Position numbers and translations under genes: made by a program. The notes beneath the pieces are model-generated. The model saw nothing but the letters and a program-made list of their open reading frames with translations, did no database searches and was not told where the DNA came from. A DNA stretch of 47,944 nucleotides, from contig JAITMQ010000060.1 in the NCBI GenBank assembly GCA_031277225.1, positions 1 to 47,944 of the forward strand, read 5' to 3'. This stretch comes from Clostridiales bacterium (GTDB lineage Bacteria; Bacillota; Clostridia; Lachnospirales; WRAX01). Every line of letters starts with the position of its first letter. Position 1 is the stretch's first letter. This document shows positions 14,397 through 22,399 of the stretch, piece after piece.

Positions 14397-17272
14397 AGAA
14401 TTATAAAATGACAGAAACCAGAGAAATGGCGCATTTGGGGGCTTTGGGGTGTTTGTATGAGCATATTTCCGGCGCGCGCGTGTTGTATCTTAAAAGCGAG
14501 GACACGAATAAGGTGTTTTCGATTACATTTTTAACGCCGCCCACAGACGACACGGGGCTGGCGCATATTATGGAGCATTGCGTGTTGTCGGGCAGCCGCA
14601 AATATCCGCTTAAAGACCCGTTTATGCAGCTTGCGGGCGGCTCGCTTTACACTTTTTTGAATGCCTATACCTATCCGGACAAGACGATTTATCCGGTTGC
14701 GTCCGTCAATGATGTAGACTTCCTTAATTTGATGGATGTCTATTGCGACGCGGTGTTTTTCCCCATGGTCTACGAAAGGCGACATTCTTTTTCGCAAGAG
14801 GGCTGGCATTATCAGCTGGACGAGGCGGAGGGCGAATTAAAATACAACGGCGTTGTTTACAACGAAATGAAGGGCGCATATTCCGACCCATATCGGATTT
14901 TATATAATGTTTCGGACAAGGCCTTGTTTCCCGACACGGTGTATGGCTTTGAGTCCGGCGGCAATCCCGAGGCCATAACCGACATTGATTACGAAAGTTT
15001 TATTGAATTCCATAAAAATCACTACTGCCCCGAAAACGCGCTGATTTTTCTATATGGGGATATGGACATAGAATATTGCCTAAAAAAGCTTGACGAGGAA
15101 TATCTCTCAAAATTCGAGAAGAAAGGCCTGCGCCACGAAATTGCGCCGCAGCCGCCTTTTGGCGCGCCCGTTTTTGCAAGCGGCGAATATTCCGTCGCCG
15201 AGGAAAAGGACTTGGAGCAGAATTATATGGCCGCCACCTATGTTTTTTCGCATGAAATGCCGCCTATGGACATTACGGGCATGAAGGTGTTAAACTATGT
15301 GCTGGCAATGACTCCTGCCTCGCCGCTCTATAAAATTATGGTTGAGGCGAATATTGGCGAGGATATTTCCGGGCATTTTTCGCGGGATTCGCTTCATCCG
15401 AGTTGGGGAATTTCCATGCGCAATGGGCGGCTTTCGCCCGAAGAGCTCAAGGATTTTATGGACAAGGCTCTTAAGCAAATTGCGGACGAGGGTCTAAATT
15501 CCGAATTTGTTACGGCCTGTCTGAATTTTTTGGAATTTCAGGCAAAAGAGGAGGATTTTGGGCCAAATACCCCAAAGGGGCTGGTCTATAATTTGCGCGC
15601 CATGTCCTCTTGGCTTTATGACCTGTCGCCGTGGGATGCGCTTTCCGGGGTAATTCACCTTGAACAAATCCGCGAGGCCTGCGCCGAAGGCGGCTATCTT
15701 GAGGGGCTTATTCGCGAGCATATTTTGGAAAATAATCATCGGGCATATGCCATAATCAAGCCCGTGCTAAATCTCGACGAGGAGCGGGAGGAAGCGACGC
15801 GGAAGAAGCTGGCGAGCATTAAGGCGGAGCTTAGCGCAGAGGAAAAAGAGGCGATAATCGCCTATTGCAAGGAGCTAAAGGTCTATCAAGAAACGCCCGA
15901 CCCGCCGGAGCTACTCGCGCTCATCCCTCGGCTTTCCGTTTCGGACATCAAAAAAGAAATTGAGCGAATACCGCTTGAAATTAAGGACGAAACCGGCGCA
16001 CGACTTTTACACGCCCCGCTGGAAACTAATGACATTATCTATAGCACAATGATTTTCGATATGTCGGCCCTGCCGCAAAAATTTTTGCCGCTGGCGAATA
16101 TTCTACAATATATGCTGTCCAAAGTCGCGACAAAGAATCACGACACATTAAGCCTTACGCAAGAAATCAAGGGCTATTTGGGCGGCCTCGGCTTTTCAAC
16201 CGACATAATCACAAGGTCTATTGAAGACTTCATTCCCGCCGCCCTCGTTTCCGTCAAATTTTTAAGCCAAAACACCGCCAAAATGTTTGAAATTGTGGCG
16301 GAAATTTTGTTGGATTCGCTTTTTGACGACAAAAGCCAGGTTAAGAATTATTTGCTGGAGATGAAAGCGGCCATGGAGGACAGATTTTTGACGGGCGGTT
16401 CGTCAATTGCGCTTATGCGCTCCATGACCTATTTTTCGCCCGCCGCAAGCTATCAAGACGCGATTGGTGGTTTGGGCTTCTATGACTTTTTGCGGGAGCT
16501 TTGCGAAAATTATGACAATCGCTTCGACAGCCTAAAAACCGATTTGCGCGAAGTGGCCGGCATGATTTATAACAAAAACCATGTGCAATATAATATAGTT
16601 GCGAACGAAGGGCTTTACAAAAAATTCGTGGCAGAACTTAAGGGCTTCCATGCGGGACTGCCGGGCGAGCAACTGCCCAAGGCCGCGCCACCTGCCATCA
16701 TAGATGGCGGCAACGAAGGGCTGGCGACCGCCTCAAAGGTGCAATATTGCGCGCTTTCAGCGAATTTCTTTAATGATGGCTTTGGTTATTCGGGCGGGCT
16801 GAAAGTGCTTGGAAATGTTTTGGACAATTATCTCTATGAGGAAATTCGCGCAAAGGGCGGGGCCTATGGCTGTGGCTCAAATTTCAGCCATAAGGGAATC
16901 ATGTATTTTTATTCCTATCGCGACCCGGAGCTTGTCGCCACTTATGACGTGTTTAAGGCGGCGGCGGAATATATTCGCAATTTAGATTTGTCGGAAAAAG
17001 AAATTGAAAAATATATACTCGGAACGATTAGGGCGCTGGATAAGCCCGCGACGAATTCGCATAAAGGGCTTAGCGCGGCAAGTAATTATATCCAGGGCTG
17101 GGAGGACGATATGCGCCAAAAAGAGCGGGATGAGGTTCTGGCAGCGAATTTGGAAAGCCTGCGGGCTTTTGCGGACTTAATCGAGCAGTCCACCGCGCAA
17201 AACTATATTTGCGCAGTTGGCGCGGCCGCGGCCTTAGATAGCGGAGGTTTTAGTATTGTGCGTAGGGTTTAG
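14393..17272 (+). CDS. M16C insulinase-family metallopeptidase (PreP/HypA-like)
   Basis: 959 aa, full length for presequence-protease-type M16C enzymes. The inverted zinc motif HIMEH is at residues 58-62 (LAHIMEHCVLSGSRKYPLKD), with the distal zinc glutamate in YNEMKGAYSDPY. The second, inactive half and the C-terminal RAKGGAYGCG region are intact. These enzymes degrade peptides inside a closed chamber. In Clostridia the cytoplasmic version is widespread. It overlaps the small antitoxin-like ORF by 4 nt, which places it in the same transcript. A perfect GC hairpin follows the stop. Confidence 0.93.
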   Translation: MKNYKMTETREMAHLGALGCLYEHISGARVLYLKSEDTNKVFSITFLTPPTDDTGLAHIMEHCVLSGSRKYPLKDPFMQLAGGSLYTFLNAYTYPDKTIYPVASVNDVDFLNLMDVYCDAVFFPMVYERRHSFSQEGWHYQLDEAEGELKYNGVVYNEMKGAYSDPYRILYNVSDKALFPDTVYGFESGGNPEAITDIDYESFIEFHKNHYCPENALIFLYGDMDIEYCLKKLDEEYLSKFEKKGLRHEIAPQPPFGAPVFASGEYSVAEEKDLEQNYMAATYVFSHEMPPMDITGMKVLNYVLAMTPASPLYKIMVEANIGEDISGHFSRDSLHPSWGISMRNGRLSPEELKDFMDKALKQIADEGLNSEFVTACLNFLEFQAKEEDFGPNTPKGLVYNLRAMSSWLYDLSPWDALSGVIHLEQIREACAEGGYLEGLIREHILENNHRAYAIIKPVLNLDEEREEATRKKLASIKAELSAEEKEAIIAYCKELKVYQETPDPPELLALIPRLSVSDIKKEIERIPLEIKDETGARLLHAPLETNDIIYSTMIFDMSALPQKFLPLANILQYMLSKVATKNHDTLSLTQEIKGYLGGLGFSTDIITRSIEDFIPAALVSVKFLSQNTAKMFEIVAEILLDSLFDDKSQVKNYLLEMKAAMEDRFLTGGSSIALMRSMTYFSPAASYQDAIGGLGFYDFLRELCENYDNRFDSLKTDLREVAGMIYNKNHVQYNIVANEGLYKKFVAELKGFHAGLPGEQLPKAAPPAIIDGGNEGLATASKVQYCALSANFFNDGFGYSGGLKVLGNVLDNYLYEEIRAKGGAYGCGSNFSHKGIMYFYSYRDPELVATYDVFKAAAEYIRNLDLSEKEIEKYILGTIRALDKPATNSHKGLSAASNYIQGWEDDMRQKERDEVLAANLESLRAFADLIEQSTAQNYICAVGAAAALDSGGFSIVRRV

Positions 17273-17285
17273 GCCGCCGCCCCCC

Positions 17286-17463
17286 GCCGCAGGGCGGGCT
17301 AAAGCCCGCCCTGCGGCCCGGGCGCGCGCGGCAACTCCCACCCACCCACCCCGTTGCCGCGCGCACCCGGACCAACCCGCCGATAGTCCGGCTCGGGGAT
17401 GGGGCGGGCAACGGATGCTTGGATTTTCATGGGGTTTCGGGGGTGGGAATCCCCGAGCCGGAC
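17286..17463. repeat. Three consecutive GC-rich inverted repeats
   Basis: First: GCCGCAGGGCGGGC-TAAA-GCCCGCCCTGCGGC, a perfect 14-bp stem at 17286-17317. Second: CCGGGCGCGCGCGGCAAC (17318-17335) with GTTGCCGCGCGCACCCGG (17353-17370), one mismatch. Third: GTCCGGCTCGGGGAT (17386-17400) with ATCCCCGAGCCGGAC (17449-17463), perfect 15-bp arms. They fill the gap between the M16 peptidase and the phosphorylase, and the third ends just before the AGGAGG ribosome site. The core GGGCGGGCTAAAGCCCGCCC recurs inside pgeF (family H). Confidence 0.92.
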
Positions 17464-17481
17464 GGACTTTAGGAGGATTTT

Positions 17482-18750
17482 ATGAGAATATTTGACATTA
17501 TTCGGAAAAAGAAGGACGGGGAAATTCTTAGCGCGGCGGAGATTGAATTCGCCGTTGGGGGCTTTTGCGGCGGGGTTTTTGGCGAAGGGCCAATGGCCGC
17601 GCTGCTTATGGCCATATGCCTAAATGGGCTTAATCGCGAGGAAACCTCGGCGCTCACCATGGCAATGGCAAATTCGGGCGATATTTTGGATATTTCGGAC
17701 TTGGGGCGGCCTGCTGTGGACAAACATTCCACGGGCGGCGTCGGGGATAAGCTGACCCTTACGGTCGCGCCCATGGCGGCGGCCTGCGGCCTTGCCATGG
17801 CGAAAATGTCGGGTCGCTCCCTTGGGCATACGGGCGGCACAATTGACAAGCTGGCCGCGATTCCCGGCTTTAAAACCGAGCTTTATTCCGAAACTTTTAA
17901 GGATATTTTAAGGCGCGTGGGCGTTTGCATTGCCTCACAAAGCCAAAATTTAGCTCCCGCCGACAAAAAGATTTACGCCCTGCGCGACGCTACGGCCACG
18001 GTTGACAATATTTCCCTAATTGCCGCCAGCATTATGAGCAAGAAAATTGCGGCGGGGGCGCAGTCCATTGTGCTGGATATTAAGGTTGGCAGCGGCGCTT
18101 TCATGAAAAATTTGGACGAAGCGCGGCAGCTGGCGCGGATTATGGTCGATATTGGCCGTGATTGCGGGCGCAATATGTCGGCGGTTTTGACGGCCATGGA
18201 CGCGCCTTTGGGGCGTGCTGTGGGCAATGCCGTTGAGGTTATCGAGGCCGTGGAAGTTCTGCGCGGCGGCGGGTCGGAGGATGTAAAGACGCTTAGTATA
18301 GAGCTGGTGGCGCAGATTTTGGTTTTGGCCGAAGGCCATGGCGAGAGCGAAGCGCGAGCCATGGCAGTAAACGCTCTAACAAGCGGCGCGGCTTTTGATA
18401 AATTCGCGGAAATGGTGGCCGCACAGGGTGGGGATGTTGCCTATATTCACGACACAAGCCTATTTCCGAAGCCAAAGCATATTTTGACCCTAACAGCTCC
18501 GCAATCGGGCTATGTAGATGCTTTGAACGGCCAAATTTGCGGCTTCGCCGCGCATACCTCCGGCGAGGGGATAATTTTCGAGAAAAAGACAGGCGACATA
18601 GTTGCGCGGGGCTGCGCCCTGGCTTATATTCACAGCAACGACCTCAATGCCGCCAAAGAAGCCCATGATTTGCTGCTTAAGGCCTATAAATTCAGCGAAA
18701 GCAAGCCGAAGGAGATTCCGTTAATCTACGAGATTATCAATGCGGATTAG
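17482..18750 (+). CDS. pdp: Pyrimidine-nucleoside (thymidine) phosphorylase
   Basis: 422 aa, within the 420-440 range of the family. The phosphate-binding motif KHSTGGVGDK is at residues 81-90, followed by KMSGRSLGHTGGTIDKLAAIPGF and GSGAFMKNLDEA; the C-terminal domain is complete. It cleaves thymidine, uridine and deoxyuridine with phosphate in pyrimidine salvage. AGGAGG lies 9 nt before the ATG. No other nucleoside catabolic gene is adjacent. It could equally be called deoA. Confidence 0.94.
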   Translation: MRIFDIIRKKKDGEILSAAEIEFAVGGFCGGVFGEGPMAALLMAICLNGLNREETSALTMAMANSGDILDISDLGRPAVDKHSTGGVGDKLTLTVAPMAAACGLAMAKMSGRSLGHTGGTIDKLAAIPGFKTELYSETFKDILRRVGVCIASQSQNLAPADKKIYALRDATATVDNISLIAASIMSKKIAAGAQSIVLDIKVGSGAFMKNLDEARQLARIMVDIGRDCGRNMSAVLTAMDAPLGRAVGNAVEVIEAVEVLRGGGSEDVKTLSIELVAQILVLAEGHGESEARAMAVNALTSGAAFDKFAEMVAAQGGDVAYIHDTSLFPKPKHILTLTAPQSGYVDALNGQICGFAAHTSGEGIIFEKKTGDIVARGCALAYIHSNDLNAAKEAHDLLLKAYKFSESKPKEIPLIYEIINAD

Positions 18751-18764
18751 CTGTTAAGCGTCAT

Positions 18765-18890
18765 TCCCGCGAAAGCGGGAATCCCCTGCCAACTTCAGGG
18801 GATTCCGCGTCAAGCGCGGAATGACGTTGCGAGGCGGGGGATTCCGGAGCCTGCCCTGCACTTGATGCGGGGTCAAGCGCGGAATGACGT
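18765..18890. repeat. Family C variants between pdp and rnhB
   Basis: A dRS3-like ATTCCCGCGAAAGCGGGAAT, then two longer-range palindromes with the ATTCCGCG-TCAAG-CGCGGAAT core, linked by CCCCTGCCAACTTCAGGGG. No gene. A weak leader with AAGGAG and AAGGTG precedes rnhB. Confidence 0.85.
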
Positions 18891-18949
18891 TATGACACGC
18901 TCCCAACGGTTAATTCGCGTTATCAATTAAGGAGTGTTAAGGTGAAGAC

Positions 18950-19621
18950 ATGACAATTGAAAGCATTAAAAGAATGAGATTATCAACTGAAGAAAAACGG
19001 CATAATAAAATTATCGCGGAGGCGGCGCGGCTTGAGGGCATGTTGTATTTTGAGCGCAGATATGCGCAATATGCCCGGATTTGCGGCGTTGACGAAGCGG
19101 GGGCGGGGCCGCTGGCCGGGCCCGTGGCGGCCGCGGCGGTGATTATGCCGGCGGGGCTTACAATTCCCGGGATTAATGACTCGAAAAAACTTAGCGAAAA
19201 AAGGCGCAAGGACTTGCGGGGGCGCATTTTAGAGGCGGCGATTGCCTATAACATCGCCTTCATTTGCAACAACGAAATTGACGAAATTAACATACTCCAA
19301 GCGCGGCTTAAGGCCATGGCGCAAGCCGTGGCGAACCTTGACCCCCCGGCGGATTTCGCGCTGACCGACGGCAAATCCCCCGATTTGGGGATTCCCTGCG
19401 CGGGCATTGACCAAGGCGACGCAAAATCCCATTCCATAGCCTGCGCGTCAATTCTGGCCAAAGTCGCCAGAGATGAGCTTATGCTGGAATACCACGCCCT
19501 CTACCCGCAATATGGCTTTGCGCGGCATAAAGGCTATGGCACTAAGGAGCATATGGAGGCCATTCGCGCCTATGGCTTAAGTCCGATACATCGGCGGAGT
19601 TTTTGTTCATCCTTTGGATGA
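18950..19621 (+). CDS. rnhB: Ribonuclease HII
   Basis: 223 aa. It has acidic catalytic residues D48-E49 in GVDEAGAGPLAGPV, NDSKKLSEKRR, the third aspartate in ALTDGKSPD, and the GDAKSHSIACASILAKVARD block. It removes ribonucleotides and RNA primers from DNA-RNA hybrids. The usual GRG signature that reads the ribonucleotide is GAG here: codon 52 is GCG (Ala) instead of Arg. The next gene is FlhB-neighbour FliK-like, the same order as rnhB-ylqG-ylqH in Bacillus. The last residues (CSSFG) and stop lie in the first copy of a 90-bp tandem duplication. Confidence 0.94.
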   Translation: MTIESIKRMRLSTEEKRHNKIIAEAARLEGMLYFERRYAQYARICGVDEAGAGPLAGPVAAAAVIMPAGLTIPGINDSKKLSEKRRKDLRGRILEAAIAYNIAFICNNEIDEINILQARLKAMAQAVANLDPPADFALTDGKSPDLGIPCAGIDQGDAKSHSIACASILAKVARDELMLEYHALYPQYGFARHKGYGTKEHMEAIRAYGLSPIHRRSFCSSFG

Positions 19622-19786
19622 AATGTGGAATGTGGAATGTGGAATGTGCGCCGCCATAACGTCATGCCGGGCTTGACCCGGCATCCCCTGCCTCTGTCAT
19701 CCGTTGGATGAAATGTGGAATGTGGAATGTGGAATGTGCGCCGCCATAACGTCATGCCGGGCTTGACCCGGCATCCCCTGCTATTT
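19607..19786. repeat. 90-bp tandem duplication overlapping the rnhB stop
   Basis: TCATCC-TTGGATGAAATG, GAATGTGGAATGTGGAATG, CGCCGCCATAACGTCATGCC and GGGCTTGACCCGGCATCCCC occur in the same order at 19607 and 19697, a period of 90 bp with very few differences. Confidence 0.9.
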
Positions 19787-20155
19787 GCAGCGGCTGCAAG
19801 GCACGAGGGGATTCCCGCTTTCGCGGGAATGACGGAACATCTACCGGGGCTGTGTGGCGTGAACGCAGAAGCAACCGCCCGAAGCCTCAAGCCTTTAAGC
19901 CGGACAAAGGGCGGGGGATTCCCGCTTTCGCGGGAATAACGGTAAATCTTGCGGGGGGATTCCCGCTTTCGCGGGAATGACGGGTTGACATTCCGCATTC
20001 TAGCCCGCCTCCGCCTTTCGTGTATTTTCGTGTGTTTCGTGGTTAAAAAGATTAAACCACGAAAGGCACGAAAGGCACGAAAGGTTTTGGGCGGAGGAGT
20101 TGGTGGGGGATTCCCGCTTTCGCGGGAATGACATTCCACATTCCACATTCCGACC
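19787..20155. repeat. Noncoding repeat stretch before the FliK-like gene
   Basis: About 370 bp with four dRS3-like palindromes (19815, 19918, 19961, 20109 approximately), one family D CGTGGTTAAAAAGATTAAACCACG inverted repeat (20017-20088) and a TTCCACATTCCACATTCC unit. No gene is supported. The track's ORFs through this stretch are repeat peptides such as GFPLSRE. Confidence 0.82.
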
Positions 20156-20180
20156 CAGGTCGGACTTTTGGGGGGATTTG

Positions 20181-21752
20181 ATGTATAATATCGAAGTGAG
20201 TGCGCCAAAGCCTAATAGCCCGCATGTGGCTGTTGCGCTTCCCGAGGTTATTATTGGGCAGGGTGAGGGCGGCGGAAAGCCGCCGCCGCAGGGCGAGGCA
20301 CAGGTTAATCCTTTGGACGCGCCGGCACTTTCGGCGAAGTTTTCGCAAGAGGTTTTGAGCTTGATTCAGACGCTTAAAGGGGATGGTTTGATGAATATGA
20401 TTGAGCCTGTGGGCATTTCGGGCGGCGGGGCAATGATGGATTTAACGCCCGCGGCGGGCGTAAATCCCGATAATTCGGGCACGAATATGCAAATGCCCGT
20501 GCAGGGCAAAATGCCGCCACAGCTGAAGAATTTGGCCGGCCTTGTTCCCGGACAGGTTTTTTCCGCCGAAATTCTGGATATTCAGCAGGGTTCGGTTACT
20601 TTGCAGATGGCGGAAGGGCCGCCGCTGACGGCGCGTTCGCTGGTTACGCCCGACGCGCGAATCGGCGATTTGGCCAGCTTTTTGGTGCGTGAAACCAAGC
20701 CCGGCCAGATTTTTCTGGAATTTTTTCGCGGCGGCGTTGGTGGCGGGGATGGCAAGGTTTCCGCGAGTATCATCCGCGAGGCCCTGTCCGCCGCCAATAT
20801 GCAGCATACCGCCGCAAATGCGGGCATTGTTGAGGATTTGGTGTTGCGTAATATGCCCATAGACCTGCAAAACCTTCAGCGCGCCGCCTTTTTCCGCTAT
20901 TCCATGCCGGGCGCGCCCTTTGAGCATATTCAATTCCTCCTACAGAATAATTTTGCGGCGACAGACCGCACGGTGCAGGTTTTTCAAGGGCTTATGAGTG
21001 GTGAGCTAACTCTTGCGGGGGAAATTGCTAAAGCTGTAACCATACTCGATAGCCCAAATTTTACAACCAACAGCCCACAGGCTGCTAGTGTTTGGGAAGG
21101 GCTTGTCAGCCAGCTTAAAGCCCACCAAGCTGTAAATGTAACCCCCGAAACGCCGCAAGGTATGCAGAATCAACAGACCCCGCTCCCCTTACCAAATCCT
21201 AACAATTTCCTGGAGGGGCTTAAGACTATTGCACAGGAAATATCTACCTTAGCCCGCGAGGGCGGCAATACCCCGCTTGCGCAGGCCGCCGAAAATATCG
21301 CCGACATTATCGACTTTTCAAGAAATATCACCGAAACCAAAATGTATTTCCAACTGCCCTTTAGCGCGGAAAATAAGCATTTGGCGGAATTGCATATCTT
21401 TAAGAAAAAGGGCGGCGGGCGCAAAAACGACGGCAAGGTGGCCACGGCCTTAATTGCGCTGGATATGGCGTTTTTGGGGCGGGTCGAAATTCTTGTTAAC
21501 AAGAATAACAAGAATGTGAACCTGCAATTTCGCGGCGATAAAGACTCGACTTTGGACGCGGTTAGCCTAAACAGCTTGGATTTGGCGAATCTCTTGAATG
21601 AGGCGGGCTATGTTCTGGCGGGGCTTAAGACTCGGAAGATTGATGAGAAATTCGATTTAACGCAGGGTGAGGAGAGGTCAGAGGTCAGAGGTCAGAGGTC
21701 AGAGGAGTATTTAGGGATTCCTAAGAGGTATTCGTTTGATGTGAGGATATGA
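20181..21752 (+). CDS. FliK-like (hook-length control C-terminal domain) protein, YlqG-like
   Basis: About 523 aa from ATG 20181 (GGGGGG 5-10 nt upstream). The track start at 20100 would add repeat-encoded peptide, so I reject it. The N-terminal half is Pro/Gly/Gln-rich and low in conservation. The C-terminal part (about 400-480) carries a FliK-type domain ending ALIALDMAFLGRVEILVNKN. Its neighbours rnhB and the FlhB-like gene match the rnhB-ylqG-ylqH order. No flagellar structural gene lies nearby. Near the C-terminus GEERSEVRGQRSEEYLG is a family A GTCAGAG repeat read in frame. Confidence 0.75.
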   Translation: MYNIEVSAPKPNSPHVAVALPEVIIGQGEGGGKPPPQGEAQVNPLDAPALSAKFSQEVLSLIQTLKGDGLMNMIEPVGISGGGAMMDLTPAAGVNPDNSGTNMQMPVQGKMPPQLKNLAGLVPGQVFSAEILDIQQGSVTLQMAEGPPLTARSLVTPDARIGDLASFLVRETKPGQIFLEFFRGGVGGGDGKVSASIIREALSAANMQHTAANAGIVEDLVLRNMPIDLQNLQRAAFFRYSMPGAPFEHIQFLLQNNFAATDRTVQVFQGLMSGELTLAGEIAKAVTILDSPNFTTNSPQAASVWEGLVSQLKAHQAVNVTPETPQGMQNQQTPLPLPNPNNFLEGLKTIAQEISTLAREGGNTPLAQAAENIADIIDFSRNITETKMYFQLPFSAENKHLAELHIFKKKGGGRKNDGKVATALIALDMAFLGRVEILVNKNNKNVNLQFRGDKDSTLDAVSLNSLDLANLLNEAGYVLAGLKTRKIDEKFDLTQGEERSEVRGQRSEEYLGIPKRYSFDVRI

Positions 21753-21753
21753 A

Positions 21754-22053
21754 ATGAAGAAAGAAAAGGTGGATTTAAAGAAAAAGGCTGTGGCTTTGCA
21801 GTATAAGCTGGGGTTTTCTGCGCCTAAGGTTGTGGCCACGGGCAGCGGCCATTTGGCGCATAAAATTATGGAAACGGCCAAGGAGGCGGATGTTAAGCTT
21901 TATCAAGATGCCAAATTGGTTGAAGATTTAGTGCGCCTTGATTTGGGCATGGAGATTCCGCCGGAATTATATCAAGTTGTGGCGCAGATTTTGGTTTATA
22001 TTGACAATTTGGACGCTTTGGAGGCTATGCGGAGTTATGATGGAAGCCAATAA
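21754..22053 (+). CDS. FlhB C-terminal-domain homologue (YlqH-like, orphan)
   Basis: 99 aa corresponding to only the cytoplasmic C-terminal domain of FlhB/YscU export switches (KAVALQYKLGFSAPKVVATG, then VKLYQDAKLVEDLVRLDLGMEIPPELYQVVAQIL). The NPTH autocleavage motif is not present. It follows the FliK-like gene by 1 nt and overlaps yraN. The pairing of stand-alone FlhB-C with a FliK-like protein next to rnhB is conserved in Bacillota, but its function is not established. Confidence 0.88.
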   Translation: MKKEKVDLKKKAVALQYKLGFSAPKVVATGSGHLAHKIMETAKEADVKLYQDAKLVEDLVRLDLGMEIPPELYQVVAQILVYIDNLDALEAMRSYDGSQ

Positions 22054-22399
22054 AACTAAAGGCGAATATGGCGAAAATGCGGCCGAGGGATATTTAAAGA
22101 CCAAGGGTTATAAGATTTTGGCCAGGAATTATAAGAAAGCAGGCGGCGAAATTGATATAATCGCCGCGGACGGGGAGTATATTGTATTTGTGGAGGTTAA
22201 ATATCGGCGGGGGACATCTTTTGTGGATGTGGCGGAGGCGACAAGCCGCGCGCAAACCCGCCGAATTATCAGTACTGCCAAAAAATACCTTTACGAGCAG
22301 GACAAATGGGACGCGGCCTGCCGTTTTGATATTTTGGAAGTTTTTGGGAGAGAACAGCTGGAAATAAATCATTTGGAGAATGCATTTTGGGAATCTTAG
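22040..22399 (+). CDS. yraN: YraN/UPF0102 family endonuclease-like protein
   Basis: 119 aa from ATG 22040 (GGAG 5 nt upstream), the usual family size. The longer track start adds unrelated sequence. YraN proteins have a restriction-endonuclease-like fold; the GGEIDIIAADGEYIVFVEVK block supplies the D and E-x-K residues of such sites. The precise role is unknown. It overlaps the FlhB-like gene by 14 nt and pgeF by 13 nt, so the whole rnhB-pgeF group is tightly coupled. Confidence 0.92.
   Translation: MEANKTKGEYGENAAEGYLKTKGYKILARNYKKAGGEIDIIAADGEYIVFVEVKYRRGTSFVDVAEATSRAQTRRIISTAKKYLYEQDKWDAACRFDILEVFGREQLEINHLENAFWES

Noticed and set aside
17256-17495. 79-aa ORF across the GC-rich gap
   Set aside because: It reads through three hairpins and overlaps both neighbouring genes. 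It has no start signal.
20100-20180. Upstream start of the FliK-like gene in the ORF track
   Set aside because: The extra 27 codons are a dRS3-like palindrome and TTCCACATTCC units. The ATG at 20181 has a ribosome site.
19570-20208. 212-aa minus ORF and plus ORFs at 19715-20131
   Set aside because: Almost entirely repeat-encoded peptides. It overlaps the real end of rnhB and the start of the FliK-like gene.
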